Below, in pieces: positions 53,490 to 60,105 of a DNA stretch of 64,000 nt. The stretch lies in assembly GCF_025263265.1 (NCBI RefSeq), contig NZ_CP079869.1, forward strand, positions 1,922,001 to 1,986,000, written 5' to 3'. The position numbers and the translations under genes were made by a program. This stretch comes from Mycobacterium sp. SMC-4 (lineage in GTDB: Bacteria > Actinomycetota > Actinomycetes > Mycobacteriales > Mycobacteriaceae). The first letter of the stretch is position 1; every line of letters starts with the position of its first letter. Under the pieces are notes generated by a model. The model ran no database searches. It was given only the letters and a program-made list of their open reading frames with translations, and was not told the origin of the DNA.

Positions 53490-54371
53490 TTAACCACCGG
53501 GGCCGTTGGGCCACCTCAGCAACGAACCGGCATCGACCCGGATCTGCTGACCGGTGATGTAACGACTCTCCTCGCTGGCGAGAAAGACGCCGAGATTGGC
53601 GATGTCCTCGGGCTCGACGTACGGAATCGGCATCGCCTGGAAGATCGTGAAGAGCGGCTCCGCATCCTCCCGTGTGGCCTGCTTGCCTTGCTGGGTGAGA
53701 TCCGGACGGAACATGTTGTACATGCCGTCGTTCTGCAGGAGACGGGTATTGCAGTTCGTCGGGTGGATCGCATTGACGCGAATCATGCGGTCGGCCAGGA
53801 CCAATGACATCTCCTCGACGTACTCGATGAGTGTGCGCTTGCTCCAACCGTAACCCCGTCCACCGGGACCCATGTCTGGGCTATCGGTGGTGCCCCGAAT
53901 CATGCCCGCGGTCGACCCGGTGATGATGACCGATGAACCGTCTGGAAGGTGTGGGAGCGACACCGCGACGGTGTTCATGACCCCGAGCAGGTCGACGTCG
54001 GTCGCATCGACGAACCACGCGGCATCGGGTTGACGCCCCATGGCCATGGGGAGAATGCCCGCGTTGGCCAACACGATGTCAATCCTGCCCAGGTCGGCCA
54101 ACCCCGCTTCGACGGCTTCCCGAAGCTCGTGACGCTCTCGGACATCAGCCACACGGGCAACGACCCGACGCCCTGTTTCCTTCACTGACCGTTCAGTTTC
54201 CGCCAGATCGTCAGGTGTGGCCAGCGGGTAAGGATTCGACGGGATGTCGCGACAGATGTCGATCGCGATGATGTCGGCGCCCTCCCTGGCCATCGCGATT
54301 GCGTGGGCGCGACCTTGACCACGGGCTGCGCCGGTGATGAAAGCGACTTTTCCCTCGAGCCGACCAGACAT
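53490..54371 (-). CDS. Mycofactocin-coupled SDR family oxidoreductase
   Basis: 293 residues from ATG 54371, with GGAGG upstream (an in-frame ATG at 54386 would place the SD inside the gene). TGAARGQGRAHAIAMAREGADIIAIDIC is the hallmark of the mycofactocin-type SDRs: GRAHA after the NAD loop and the inserted segment CRDIPSNPYPLATPDDL. Catalytic Ser153, Tyr174 and Lys178 (YGWSK) are present. These enzymes keep a non-exchangeable NAD and pass electrons to mycofactocin when oxidising alcohols. An operator-like site (54402-54419) lies 30 bp upstream. Confidence 0.9.
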   Translation of the reverse strand: MSGRLEGKVAFITGAARGQGRAHAIAMAREGADIIAIDICRDIPSNPYPLATPDDLAETERSVKETGRRVVARVADVRERHELREAVEAGLADLGRIDIVLANAGILPMAMGRQPDAAWFVDATDVDLLGVMNTVAVSLPHLPDGSSVIITGSTAGMIRGTTDSPDMGPGGRGYGWSKRTLIEYVEEMSLVLADRMIRVNAIHPTNCNTRLLQNDGMYNMFRPDLTQQGKQATREDAEPLFTIFQAMPIPYVEPEDIANLGVFLASEESRYITGQQIRVDAGSLLRWPNGPGG

Positions 54372-54401
54372 CCAACCTCCTGACATCGCCAGCTGCGCCG
54401 A

Positions 54402-54419
54402 CGCCCAAATATTTGTTCC
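54402..54419. promoter_or_regulatory. Putative Mce3R-type operator, site 4 (upstream of the mycofactocin SDR)
   Basis: On the minus strand GGAACAAATATTTGGGCG; the first 15 bases fit the consensus exactly. It is 30 bp upstream of the SDR start. Confidence 0.62.
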
Positions 54420-54776
54420 GAACTCTATAGGCCGGGGCGGTTCTTCGGCAAGCCCCGACCGGGCGAGACTTCGACTGCGTCGGCCGAAAGTGGACTCGAA
54501 GCGACTGCGGATCCGTCGCTGGCGTCTCGGTGCGTGTCGATGGCGGCGGCTTGTCGCCGATCCCGCACCGACATTGGTCGATCTGTACAGTCGCCCGGTT
54601 GGGTTGTACAGTCCCCAGTACGTACCTGTGCAGTAGCACAGTGCAGCGGTGGCTGTGGCGCCCGGGAGGTGGCGGAGAGCGGAGCGCTTCGTCGATCAGT
54701 CAAGCGAAACAGCATGATTCGTCGATATCGTGTGACCGGCCGGCTCTGCGGCGCGATCGACTGGAAGGATCTGCGC
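54420..54776. other. 357-bp divergent promoter region with short repeats
   Basis: It separates the SDR and hotdog genes. TGTACAGTC occurs at 54584-54592 and again at 54605-54613 (21 bp apart, two helix turns), followed by palindrome GTACGTAC and the inverted repeat CTGTGC-AGTA-GCACAG at 54626-54641. These may be operator half-sites for the plus-strand unit. The plus frame from 54534 is open through this stretch but looks non-coding (no domain, no start context). Confidence 0.5.
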
Positions 54777-55643
54777 GTGTCTGAGCAATTGCGGGACATC
54801 CGGGAACTGAGCGGCGATGCCGATGCCTACCGCGAGGAGCTCTATCGGCGGTGGACCGGGCTGCTGAGCTATCGCTACATCGGCCGCCACCACTCCGAGA
54901 TGAACACCGGAGACATTGACAACACCGTGGCGATTCGGTGCGATATGCGCAACGAGGCCGGCGGGATCATGGTGGCGCCCTTGGCCATCTCGTCGCCCGA
55001 GGGGTGCCAGACCGATCTCGTTGCCGTGCCCAATCCCGTCATCGCATCGGTGCAGATCGTCGATCCCGGGTTCGATGTCACGCGCATCGAGATCGTCGGA
55101 TCGGGGAACATCCATCAAGGCCGGACGATGGGGTACGGCCGGTGCGTGATCGTCGATGCCGACAATCCGGAGAAGGTGATCGCGTTCAACGAGGGGCAGG
55201 GCGCCGTCATCGGAGTTCCGCCCGAAGGGTTGGGCAGAATGGATGTCTCCGGCACCGAGCTGGAGATTCAGGATTCCGCCACCTTACCCCCGTTGTGGCA
55301 GGCATTCGGCGCTTCGCTGCGGGCCGATGGACACTGGGTGCTACCACCGCTGAGTGCCGAGCTTGCCTCGCCGGACGCCGCACTCCACATCGGTCCACAA
55401 CACGTCGTATTGGAAACGGCGGCAACCGATCTTGCGGCGGCCGCGGTGGGCACCCGAAAGCTCCAGGTTGTGAGTTGGCATGTGATGTTCATGGCGCGCG
55501 GCAAGATCGGACCGTTCCGGGTGGAGGGGACAGCGCACCCCGGCCGGGACGGTCGGGTCGGAGTGCGCATGCTCCTGCATGACGAGGGCAACGACGACAA
55601 ACCCATCACCACAGCAGCCGCGATCTTCGACGTTCTCGTCTGA
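54777..55643 (+). CDS. Hotdog-fold protein, probable double-domain thioesterase-like
   Basis: 288 residues from GTG 54777, which has GGAAGGA at 54763-54769; ATG 54714 is an alternative. Two repeated halves: the second (ALHIGPQHVVLETAATDLAAAAVGTRKLQVVSWHVMFMARGKIGPFRVEGTAHPGRDGRVGVRMLLHDEG) has the pattern of PaaI-like hotdog thioesterases (helix with LH.G...L...A, then sheet with G..R..). The first half (IVGSGNIHQGRTMGYGRCVIVDADNPEKVIAFNEGQG) is similar in order. Activity is not certain; hydrolysis of an acyl-CoA or acyl-CoA binding is likely. Upstream of a CaiB-type transferase. Confidence 0.65.
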   Translation: MSEQLRDIRELSGDADAYREELYRRWTGLLSYRYIGRHHSEMNTGDIDNTVAIRCDMRNEAGGIMVAPLAISSPEGCQTDLVAVPNPVIASVQIVDPGFDVTRIEIVGSGNIHQGRTMGYGRCVIVDADNPEKVIAFNEGQGAVIGVPPEGLGRMDVSGTELEIQDSATLPPLWQAFGASLRADGHWVLPPLSAELASPDAALHIGPQHVVLETAATDLAAAAVGTRKLQVVSWHVMFMARGKIGPFRVEGTAHPGRDGRVGVRMLLHDEGNDDKPITTAAAIFDVLV

Positions 55644-55731
55644 GCGGCCGAAGTCGGTGACGGTCGATATCTGCAGCGCAAGGACCGCGACGAAATACGC
55701 GCGGATTACTCGAAGTGAGGACTGGTGATCG

Positions 55732-56949
55732 ATGAGTGACAAACCCCTGGCCGGAATTCGCGTACTCGAGGCGGCCGCATGGACTTTCGTACCTGCTGCG
55801 GGCGCGGTGCTGGCTGAATGGGGAGCCGAGGTCATCAAGATCGAACCCCGTGAGGGTGGTGATCCGCAGCGGGGCCTGGTCACCATGGGATTGATCCCCG
55901 GCGGCGCCGACGGTGTGAACTACATGATCGAAGTGCCCAACCGGGGAAAGAAGTCGATCGGTATCGATATGACGACCAGCGGCGGGCAAGAAGTCGTGCA
56001 TGAGCTCGCGAAAACCTGCGATGTCTTCCTGACCAGCTATCTCCCGCACCGGCGCAAGCGATTCCGGATCGATGTCGACGACATCAGGGCAGTCAACCCC
56101 GACATCATCTATGTGCGTGGATCGGGATACGGCCCGCAAGGGCCAGATGTCGACAAAGCGGGTTACGACGGAGTGTCCTTCTGGTCGCGCGGCGGAATCT
56201 GTGATGCGTTCACCCGGGACTTGCCCGAACCGGTCATGCAGACTCCGGCGTTCGGCGACCTTCTCGGAGGGCTGACCATCGCCGGCGGAATCGCCACGGC
56301 GCTCTACAAACGGAAGAACTCCGGCGAGACCTCGATCGTCGATGTGTCGCTTCTGGGCCTGGCCGCGTGGTCGATGAGTCCCGGGGTGACCGCGTCGATG
56401 CTCTACGGCGGAGACCCGATGCCCAACTTCTCCCATCGTGAGATGCCCAATCCACTGACCAGCACGTACAAGACGAAAGACGGCCGGTTTATCACGCTGA
56501 TGATGTTGCAGGGCGACAAGTTCTACCCCGAGTTCATGACCGTGATCGGGCGGTCGGACCTGGTGAGTGACCCACGGTTCGCGCAGGGACATGCGCGATT
56601 CGAGAACCGCGGTGAGCTGATCGACATTCTCGACGAGGAGTTCGCCGCCCGCTCGGTTGACGAATGGCGCGAGGTTCTCGCGCCCCTGTCGGGAGCGTGG
56701 AGTGTGCTCCAGAAGCCGAGTGAACTCCGGTCCGACCCCGCCGTGGTGGCCAATGGCTACATCCCCGACGTGCGGGCCATGAACGGCGCACCCTTCGTGG
56801 TGCCGACCAACCCCGTTCAGTTCGACGAGGCTCATGTCGTTCCCACGGGAGCCCCCGAGCACGGCCAGCACACCGAGGAGGTTCTGCTCGAAGCCGGTGT
56901 GCCGTGGGAGAAGATCGAGCAGTATAAGGAGCAGGGCGCTGTGCTCTGA
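55732..56949 (+). CDS. CoA transferase, family III (CaiB/BaiF)
   Basis: 405 residues. LAGIRVLEAAAWTFVPAAGAVLAEWGAEVIKIEP is the family N-terminus, with NRGKKSIGIDMTTSGGQEVVHELAKTCDVFLTSY and GDLLGGLTIAGGIATALYKR (CoA region). The catalytic Asp of formyl-CoA transferase should fall near GYDGVSFWSRGG. It moves CoA between carboxylic acids without ATP; bile-acid BaiF and carnitine CaiB are members. Sits 88 bp after the hotdog gene in the same direction; together they may handle CoA recycling. Confidence 0.9.
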   Translation: MSDKPLAGIRVLEAAAWTFVPAAGAVLAEWGAEVIKIEPREGGDPQRGLVTMGLIPGGADGVNYMIEVPNRGKKSIGIDMTTSGGQEVVHELAKTCDVFLTSYLPHRRKRFRIDVDDIRAVNPDIIYVRGSGYGPQGPDVDKAGYDGVSFWSRGGICDAFTRDLPEPVMQTPAFGDLLGGLTIAGGIATALYKRKNSGETSIVDVSLLGLAAWSMSPGVTASMLYGGDPMPNFSHREMPNPLTSTYKTKDGRFITLMMLQGDKFYPEFMTVIGRSDLVSDPRFAQGHARFENRGELIDILDEEFAARSVDEWREVLAPLSGAWSVLQKPSELRSDPAVVANGYIPDVRAMNGAPFVVPTNPVQFDEAHVVPTGAPEHGQHTEEVLLEAGVPWEKIEQYKEQGAVL

Positions 56950-56955
56950 GGCCCG

Positions 56956-57054
56956 CTAGATTGGAGAACGCAGCGCGGCGTCGATCATCCGCCGGGTGAA
57001 ATCGGCGTCCCAGCCGCGAAATTGCTGTTCGCTAGGTGAATCGGCGTCGTACAC
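56956..57054 (-). CDS. 32-residue mini-ORF (candidate small protein)
   Basis: GTG 57054, then 31 codons and TAG. GAGGAGG at about 57060-57066 stands 5-7 bp before the GTG, one of the best ribosome sites in the window. The product begins VYDADSPSEQQFRGWDADF and ends RRMIDAALRSPI: polar, with a predicted amphipathic helix. An operator-like site lies 43 bp upstream. I cannot relate it to a family; it could be a true small protein, a leader peptide or the 5' remnant of a deleted gene. It is tail-to-tail with the CoA-transferase gene. Confidence 0.5.
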   Translation of the reverse strand: MYDADSPSEQQFRGWDADFTRRMIDAALRSPI

Positions 57055-57097
57055 CGGGAGCCTCCTCGGGGTCGACGATCAACCCTGAAGGTACTTC

Positions 57098-57115
57098 AGA
57101 ACAAGTATTTGGTTA
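57098..57115. promoter_or_regulatory. Putative Mce3R-type operator, site 5 (upstream of the mini-ORF)
   Basis: AGAACAAGTATTTGGTTA, 15 of 18 matching the consensus. It stands between the mini-ORF (start 57054) and the end of the TetR gene (57129), so the mini-ORF is the only nearby gene it could control. Confidence 0.58.
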
Positions 57116-57128
57116 CCGGTGACGTAGA

Positions 57129-57767
57129 TTACGGACGGTGCAGGAAGCCGTGGAGAATGGCTTGTACCAGTTCATCGACAATCGCCTCGCGGGAGGGCGC
57201 CTCTGGACCGTAGAAAGTCGAGCGCAGCGCGACCATTCCCACGATCATCGCCACCGTCGAGTGGGCCGGCAGGTCAGGGTGGCTTGACCGCATTCCACGA
57301 ATGCGCATTCCTTCCCTGCTGATGCGACCAAGGACTGTCAGTGTGCGCCGGATGTCGGCGATGCCCGCGCTCTCGATCTCCTCCTCGCTGAGTCCGTCCG
57401 ACGCCACGAGGGTCAGTAGCAGGCCCCGATGCCGCACCAGCACGTCATAGAGCTCGCCGACGAACTGCGTGGCGAGCTGTGCCTCGTCGGTCTCCTCGGG
57501 AATGACGGTCTGCCACGTCTTGCCGAACTCGTCGACGACATCGGTGAACGGCAGAACCAGCGCTTCGCGGAACATCCCGGCCTTCGATCCGAAGTGGCGA
57601 AACACGAGGTACTCGCTAACGCCGGCAGCCTCTGCGATTTCGCGGGTGGTGGTGCGGCGATAGTCCTGGCGAGCGAACAGTTCTCGCGCCGCCTCTAGCA
57701 GGAGCATGCGCGCCGTACCACGCGGGCGCCGGGTGGGCGACCCCTTCGACGACACACGCTGCGGCAT
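57129..57767 (-). CDS. TetR/AcrR family transcriptional regulator
   Basis: 212 residues. Basic N-terminus (SSKGSPTRRPRGTARM), helix-turn-helix TTTREIAEAAGVSEYLVFRHFGSKAGMF (residues 39-66) and helical effector domain. A palindrome AATAGCGTCCACTATT stands 39 bp before the ATG, and two better copies occur at 58058 and 59958, so this TetR probably controls itself, the amidohydrolase and the 60-kb operon. A truncated second copy of its N-terminus is present at 59722-59901. Confidence 0.92.
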   Translation of the reverse strand: MPQRVSSKGSPTRRPRGTARMLLLEAARELFARQDYRRTTTREIAEAAGVSEYLVFRHFGSKAGMFREALVLPFTDVVDEFGKTWQTVIPEETDEAQLATQFVGELYDVLVRHRGLLLTLVASDGLSEEEIESAGIADIRRTLTVLGRISREGMRIRGMRSSHPDLPAHSTVAMIVGMVALRSTFYGPEAPSREAIVDELVQAILHGFLHRP

Positions 57768-57805
57768 GGGGACTGACGATAGTCGTATCTTGACCGTCGC
57801 GCTTT

Positions 57806-57821
57806 AATAGCGTCCACTATT
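57806..57821. promoter_or_regulatory. AATAG-CTATT operator, copy 1
   Basis: AATAGCGTCCACTATT, 39 bp upstream of the TetR gene. It matches 13 of 16 bases of the copy at 59958-59973, and the flanking CTTGACCG is also the same. Confidence 0.65.
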
Positions 57822-57835
57822 CAACAGTGCACAGG

Positions 57836-58024
57836 AGGGCACGTTGTCTCGGATCGGCGTTGGCGCGATTGGAGGCACGAGCGACCTTCGAAGCGGTTCT
57901 TAGAAGGTGGACCTATTGGGATCGTCGACCGTGGCTCCGCGGTGCGGGAACGGACCTCCAGCGTCTCGGGTTGGGCACGACTGCCCGTGGTCACCAAACA
58001 CTCCGAGGTGTTGCGCCGGACCTA
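57836..58024 (+). pseudogene. Relic of a P450 gene 3' end, with frameshift
   Basis: The frame starting near 57845 reads CLGSALARLEARATFEAVLRRWTYWD, almost the same as the end of the intact P450 at 60894-62090 (CLGSALARLEARVAFEEVLKRWSDWD). A one-base shift then gives VDRGSAVRERTSSVSGWARLPVVTK in the next frame, against VDYDNAVRARTSSVRGWSRMPVRTG. Only the region from the heme Cys to the C-terminus is left; everything before was lost at about 57836. A stop at 58022-58024 ends it. Confidence 0.85.
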
Positions 58025-58057
58025 GCCATGCGGATCAACGTCCTCTACTATCGGTGT

Positions 58058-58073
58058 AATAGTAGACACTATT
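58058..58073. promoter_or_regulatory. AATAG-CTATT operator, copy 2
   Basis: AATAGTAGACACTATT, 104 bp upstream of the amidohydrolase start. A CTACTAT at 58045-58051 gives a further inverted repeat with ATAGTAG inside the site. Confidence 0.6.
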
Positions 58074-58177
58074 TTGGTTGATTGTGTGCTGCGACATCCC
58101 ATGCGCACCACGACCATTGCGCGTCAGTGTGCCTCTGCGGTCACCAATCTGGCCGCCGACCAATGAAGGGAACGGTC

Positions 58178-59473
58178 ATGAACAAGGACGACATGATTTT
58201 GATCAGTGTGGATGATCACATTGTTGAGCCGCCGGACATGTTCAAGAACCATTTGTCGAAGAAGTATTTGGATGAGGCGCCGCGGTTGGTGCATAACCCG
58301 GATGGGTCGGATACCTGGCAGTTCCGCGATGTGGTGATTCCGAATGTGGCGTTGAATGCGGTGGCGGGTCGTCCGAAGGAGGAGTACGGGCTGGAGCCGC
58401 AGGGGCTCGATGAGATCCGGCCGGGGTGTTGGCAGGTTGATGAGCGGGTCAAGGATATGAACGCCGGCGGGATTTTGGGGTCGATGTGTTTCCCGTCGTT
58501 TCCGGGTTTCGCGGGGCGGTTGTTCGCCACCGAGGACGCGGAGTTTTCGTTGGCGTTGGTGCAGGCCTACAACGATTGGCATGTCGAGGAGTGGTGCGGG
58601 GCCTATCCGGCGCGGTTCATTCCGATGACGTTGCCGGTGATCTGGGATCCCCAGGCGTGTGCGGCCGAGATTCGGCGTAACGCCGATCGTGGGGTGCATT
58701 CGTTGACGTTCACCGAGAATCCGGCGGCGATGGGCTATCCGAGTTTCCACGATTTCGAGCATTGGAAGCCGATGTGGGATGCGCTGGTCGATACCGACAC
58801 GGTGCTCAATGTGCATATCGGGTCCTCGGGGCGGTTGGCGATCACCGCCCCGGATGCGCCGATGGATGTGATGATCACGTTGCAGCCGATGAATATCGTG
58901 CAGGCGGCCGCGGATTTGTTGTGGTCGCGTCCGATCAAGGAGTACCCGGATCTGAAGATCGCGTTGAGTGAGGGTGGGACGGGTTGGATTCCGTATTTCC
59001 TGGAGCGGGTGGACCGCACCTATGAGATGCATTCGACCTGGACCGGTCAGGACTTCGGCGGCAAACTGCCCAGCGAGGTGTTCCGGGAGCATTTCCTGAC
59101 CTGTTTCATCGCTGATCCGGTCGGGGTCACTACTCGGCATCAGATCGGGGTCGACAACATCTGCTGGGAGGCCGACTACCCCCACAGCGACTCGATGTGG
59201 CCCGGGGCCCCCGAACAACTCGACGAAGTCCTCACCGCCAACAACGTCCCCGATGACGAGATCGACAAGATGACCTACCAGAACGCCATGCGTTGGTATC
59301 ACTGGGACCCGTTCACCCACATTTCGCGCGAGCAGGCCACTGTGGGGGCGTTGCGCAAGGCTGCCGAGGGCCATGATGTGTCGATTCAGGCCCTGTCCAA
59401 CAAGGAGAAGACCGGTGCGACGTTCGCCGACTTCGCCGCCAACGCCAAGGAACTCACCGGAAACAAGGACTAG
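58178..59473 (+). CDS. Amidohydrolase-2 family protein
   Basis: 431 residues from ATG 58178 with GAAGGGA upstream. ISVDDHIVEPPDMF is the metal-binding start seen in many mycobacterial amidohydrolases; VLNVHIGSSG, LALSEGG-type IALSEGGTGWIPYFLERVDR and EADYPHSDSMWPGAPE hold the other metal or catalytic residues (His, Glu, Asp). Members include decarboxylases and hydrolases of aromatic or ring acids. The first 870 bp prefer G/T-ending codons (gat, ttg, cgt), the last third C-ending ones, a mosaic unusual among its neighbours. It has its own operator-like site and is flanked by two gene relics. Confidence 0.88.
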   Translation: MNKDDMILISVDDHIVEPPDMFKNHLSKKYLDEAPRLVHNPDGSDTWQFRDVVIPNVALNAVAGRPKEEYGLEPQGLDEIRPGCWQVDERVKDMNAGGILGSMCFPSFPGFAGRLFATEDAEFSLALVQAYNDWHVEEWCGAYPARFIPMTLPVIWDPQACAAEIRRNADRGVHSLTFTENPAAMGYPSFHDFEHWKPMWDALVDTDTVLNVHIGSSGRLAITAPDAPMDVMITLQPMNIVQAAADLLWSRPIKEYPDLKIALSEGGTGWIPYFLERVDRTYEMHSTWTGQDFGGKLPSEVFREHFLTCFIADPVGVTTRHQIGVDNICWEADYPHSDSMWPGAPEQLDEVLTANNVPDDEIDKMTYQNAMRWYHWDPFTHISREQATVGALRKAAEGHDVSIQALSNKEKTGATFADFAANAKELTGNKD

Positions 59474-59721
59474 GGACAGACCATCAGCTCTGTGACGGGC
59501 CATGGGTTGGGCACGCCACCGCAACCATGCCGCGGGGCTGACGTGGCGGTCGACCCGCCAACGCAATGGCATTCGTACGAGACGTTGCGCGCGCCAGCCC
59601 GACCTGATCGATGTCGAGACCTAGGACGTTCTGACATAAGCGCCGGAGTCGACTACACCGTCAATACGGCGATCAGATTCCCACTCGCCACCGGGCTGGC
59701 CAGCGTGACCGAACCGGTCCA
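59474..59721. other. Non-coding stretch downstream of the amidohydrolase
   Basis: 248 bp without a recognisable gene on either strand. It precedes the TetR relic and may contain worn remains of the duplicated region, but I could not match any part to the neighbours. Confidence 0.5.
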
Positions 59722-59901
59722 TCACGTGCTGCCTGCCCGGGCTATCTCGCTGCCCTCGGCGGCCTCGGCGATCTCCCCAGTGGTCGTAGCGCGATAGTCC
59801 CTGCGCGCGAACAGGTTACGAGCGGCATCAAGCAATAACCGACGTGCTTCACCGAGAGGTCGACAGCGGGTGCTCGCCTCGGTGGCGCGGTGTTGGGGCA
59901 G
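59722..59901 (-). pseudogene. Relic of a TetR gene 5' end
   Basis: On the minus strand, beginning at CTG 59901 (where ATG is expected), the translation gives LPQHRATEASTRC..., then RRLLLDAARNLFARRDYR and ATTTGEIAEAAEGSEI, matching MPQRVSSKG..., RMLLLEAARELFARQDYR and RTTTREIAEAAGVSEY of the intact TetR at 57129-57767. The homology stops inside the helix-turn-helix and a TGA closes the frame at 59722. It is a truncated duplicate that cannot bind DNA. Confidence 0.85.
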
Positions 59902-59947
59902 CGAACTTCATTGGTGCGCCGGAGTTCAACATCGTCGGACCTTGACC

Positions 59948-59983
59948 GACACCGTGTAATAGTGTGCACTATTACACGGTGTC
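59948..59983. promoter_or_regulatory. Hypersymmetric operator, copy 3 (17-bp arms)
   Basis: GACACCGTGTAATAGTG, TG, CACTATTACACGGTGTC: two perfect 17-bp arms with a 2-bp centre. The core AATAGTGTGCACTATT is the same element as at 57806 and 58058. It lies 20 bp before the GTG of the small membrane protein gene and would control the AveC-like/P450 operon. CTTGACCG precedes it, as at copy 1. Confidence 0.8.
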
Positions 59984-60003
59984 GAACGATGGAAGGAACG
60001 GGC

Positions 60004-60105
60004 GTGGGAGCGTTGATCATGGTCGGGTCGCTAGCCGGATTGGCCGCACTCGTCGTCGGACTGGTGCTCTACTTCGACCCGGAGGCGAGAAAACGTGAAC
60101 GGTGA
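60004..60105 (+). CDS. Small membrane protein (33 residues)
   Basis: GTG 60004 with GGAAGGA at 59991-59997; the in-frame ATG 59989 lacks such a site. The product is one hydrophobic helix (ALIMVGSLAGLAALVVGLVLYF) followed by a short charged tail DPEARKRER, so type N-out/C-in by the positive-inside rule. It is the first gene after a hypersymmetric operator and overlaps the AveC-like gene by 11 bp, which implies translational coupling. It may be an accessory subunit of the AveC-like membrane protein. Confidence 0.68.
   Translation: MGALIMVGSLAGLAALVVGLVLYFDPEARKRER

Noticed and set aside
54534..54776. 5' extension of the hotdog gene
   Set aside because: The extra 81 residues are Cys/Arg/Ser-rich and unlike the family; GTG 54777 has a good Shine-Dalgarno.
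19897..57115. KstR or KstR2 binding sites as explanation of the 18-bp motif
   Set aside because: As I recall them, KstR sites carry AACnnGTT and KstR2 sites CAAGnnCTTG; neither core is in the six copies.
57827..58081. 84-codon plus-strand frame as a real gene
   Set aside because: Its first third is the P450 tail, after which the true homology continues in another frame; it is a relic, not a gene.
58124..59572. 482-codon minus-strand open frame rich in Arg/His/Pro
   Set aside because: Antisense to the amidohydrolase; it arises from that gene's codon bias and has no recognisable motif.
59492..59797. 101-codon plus-strand frame
   Set aside because: Its end runs antisense to the TetR relic, and the rest has no motif or ribosome site.
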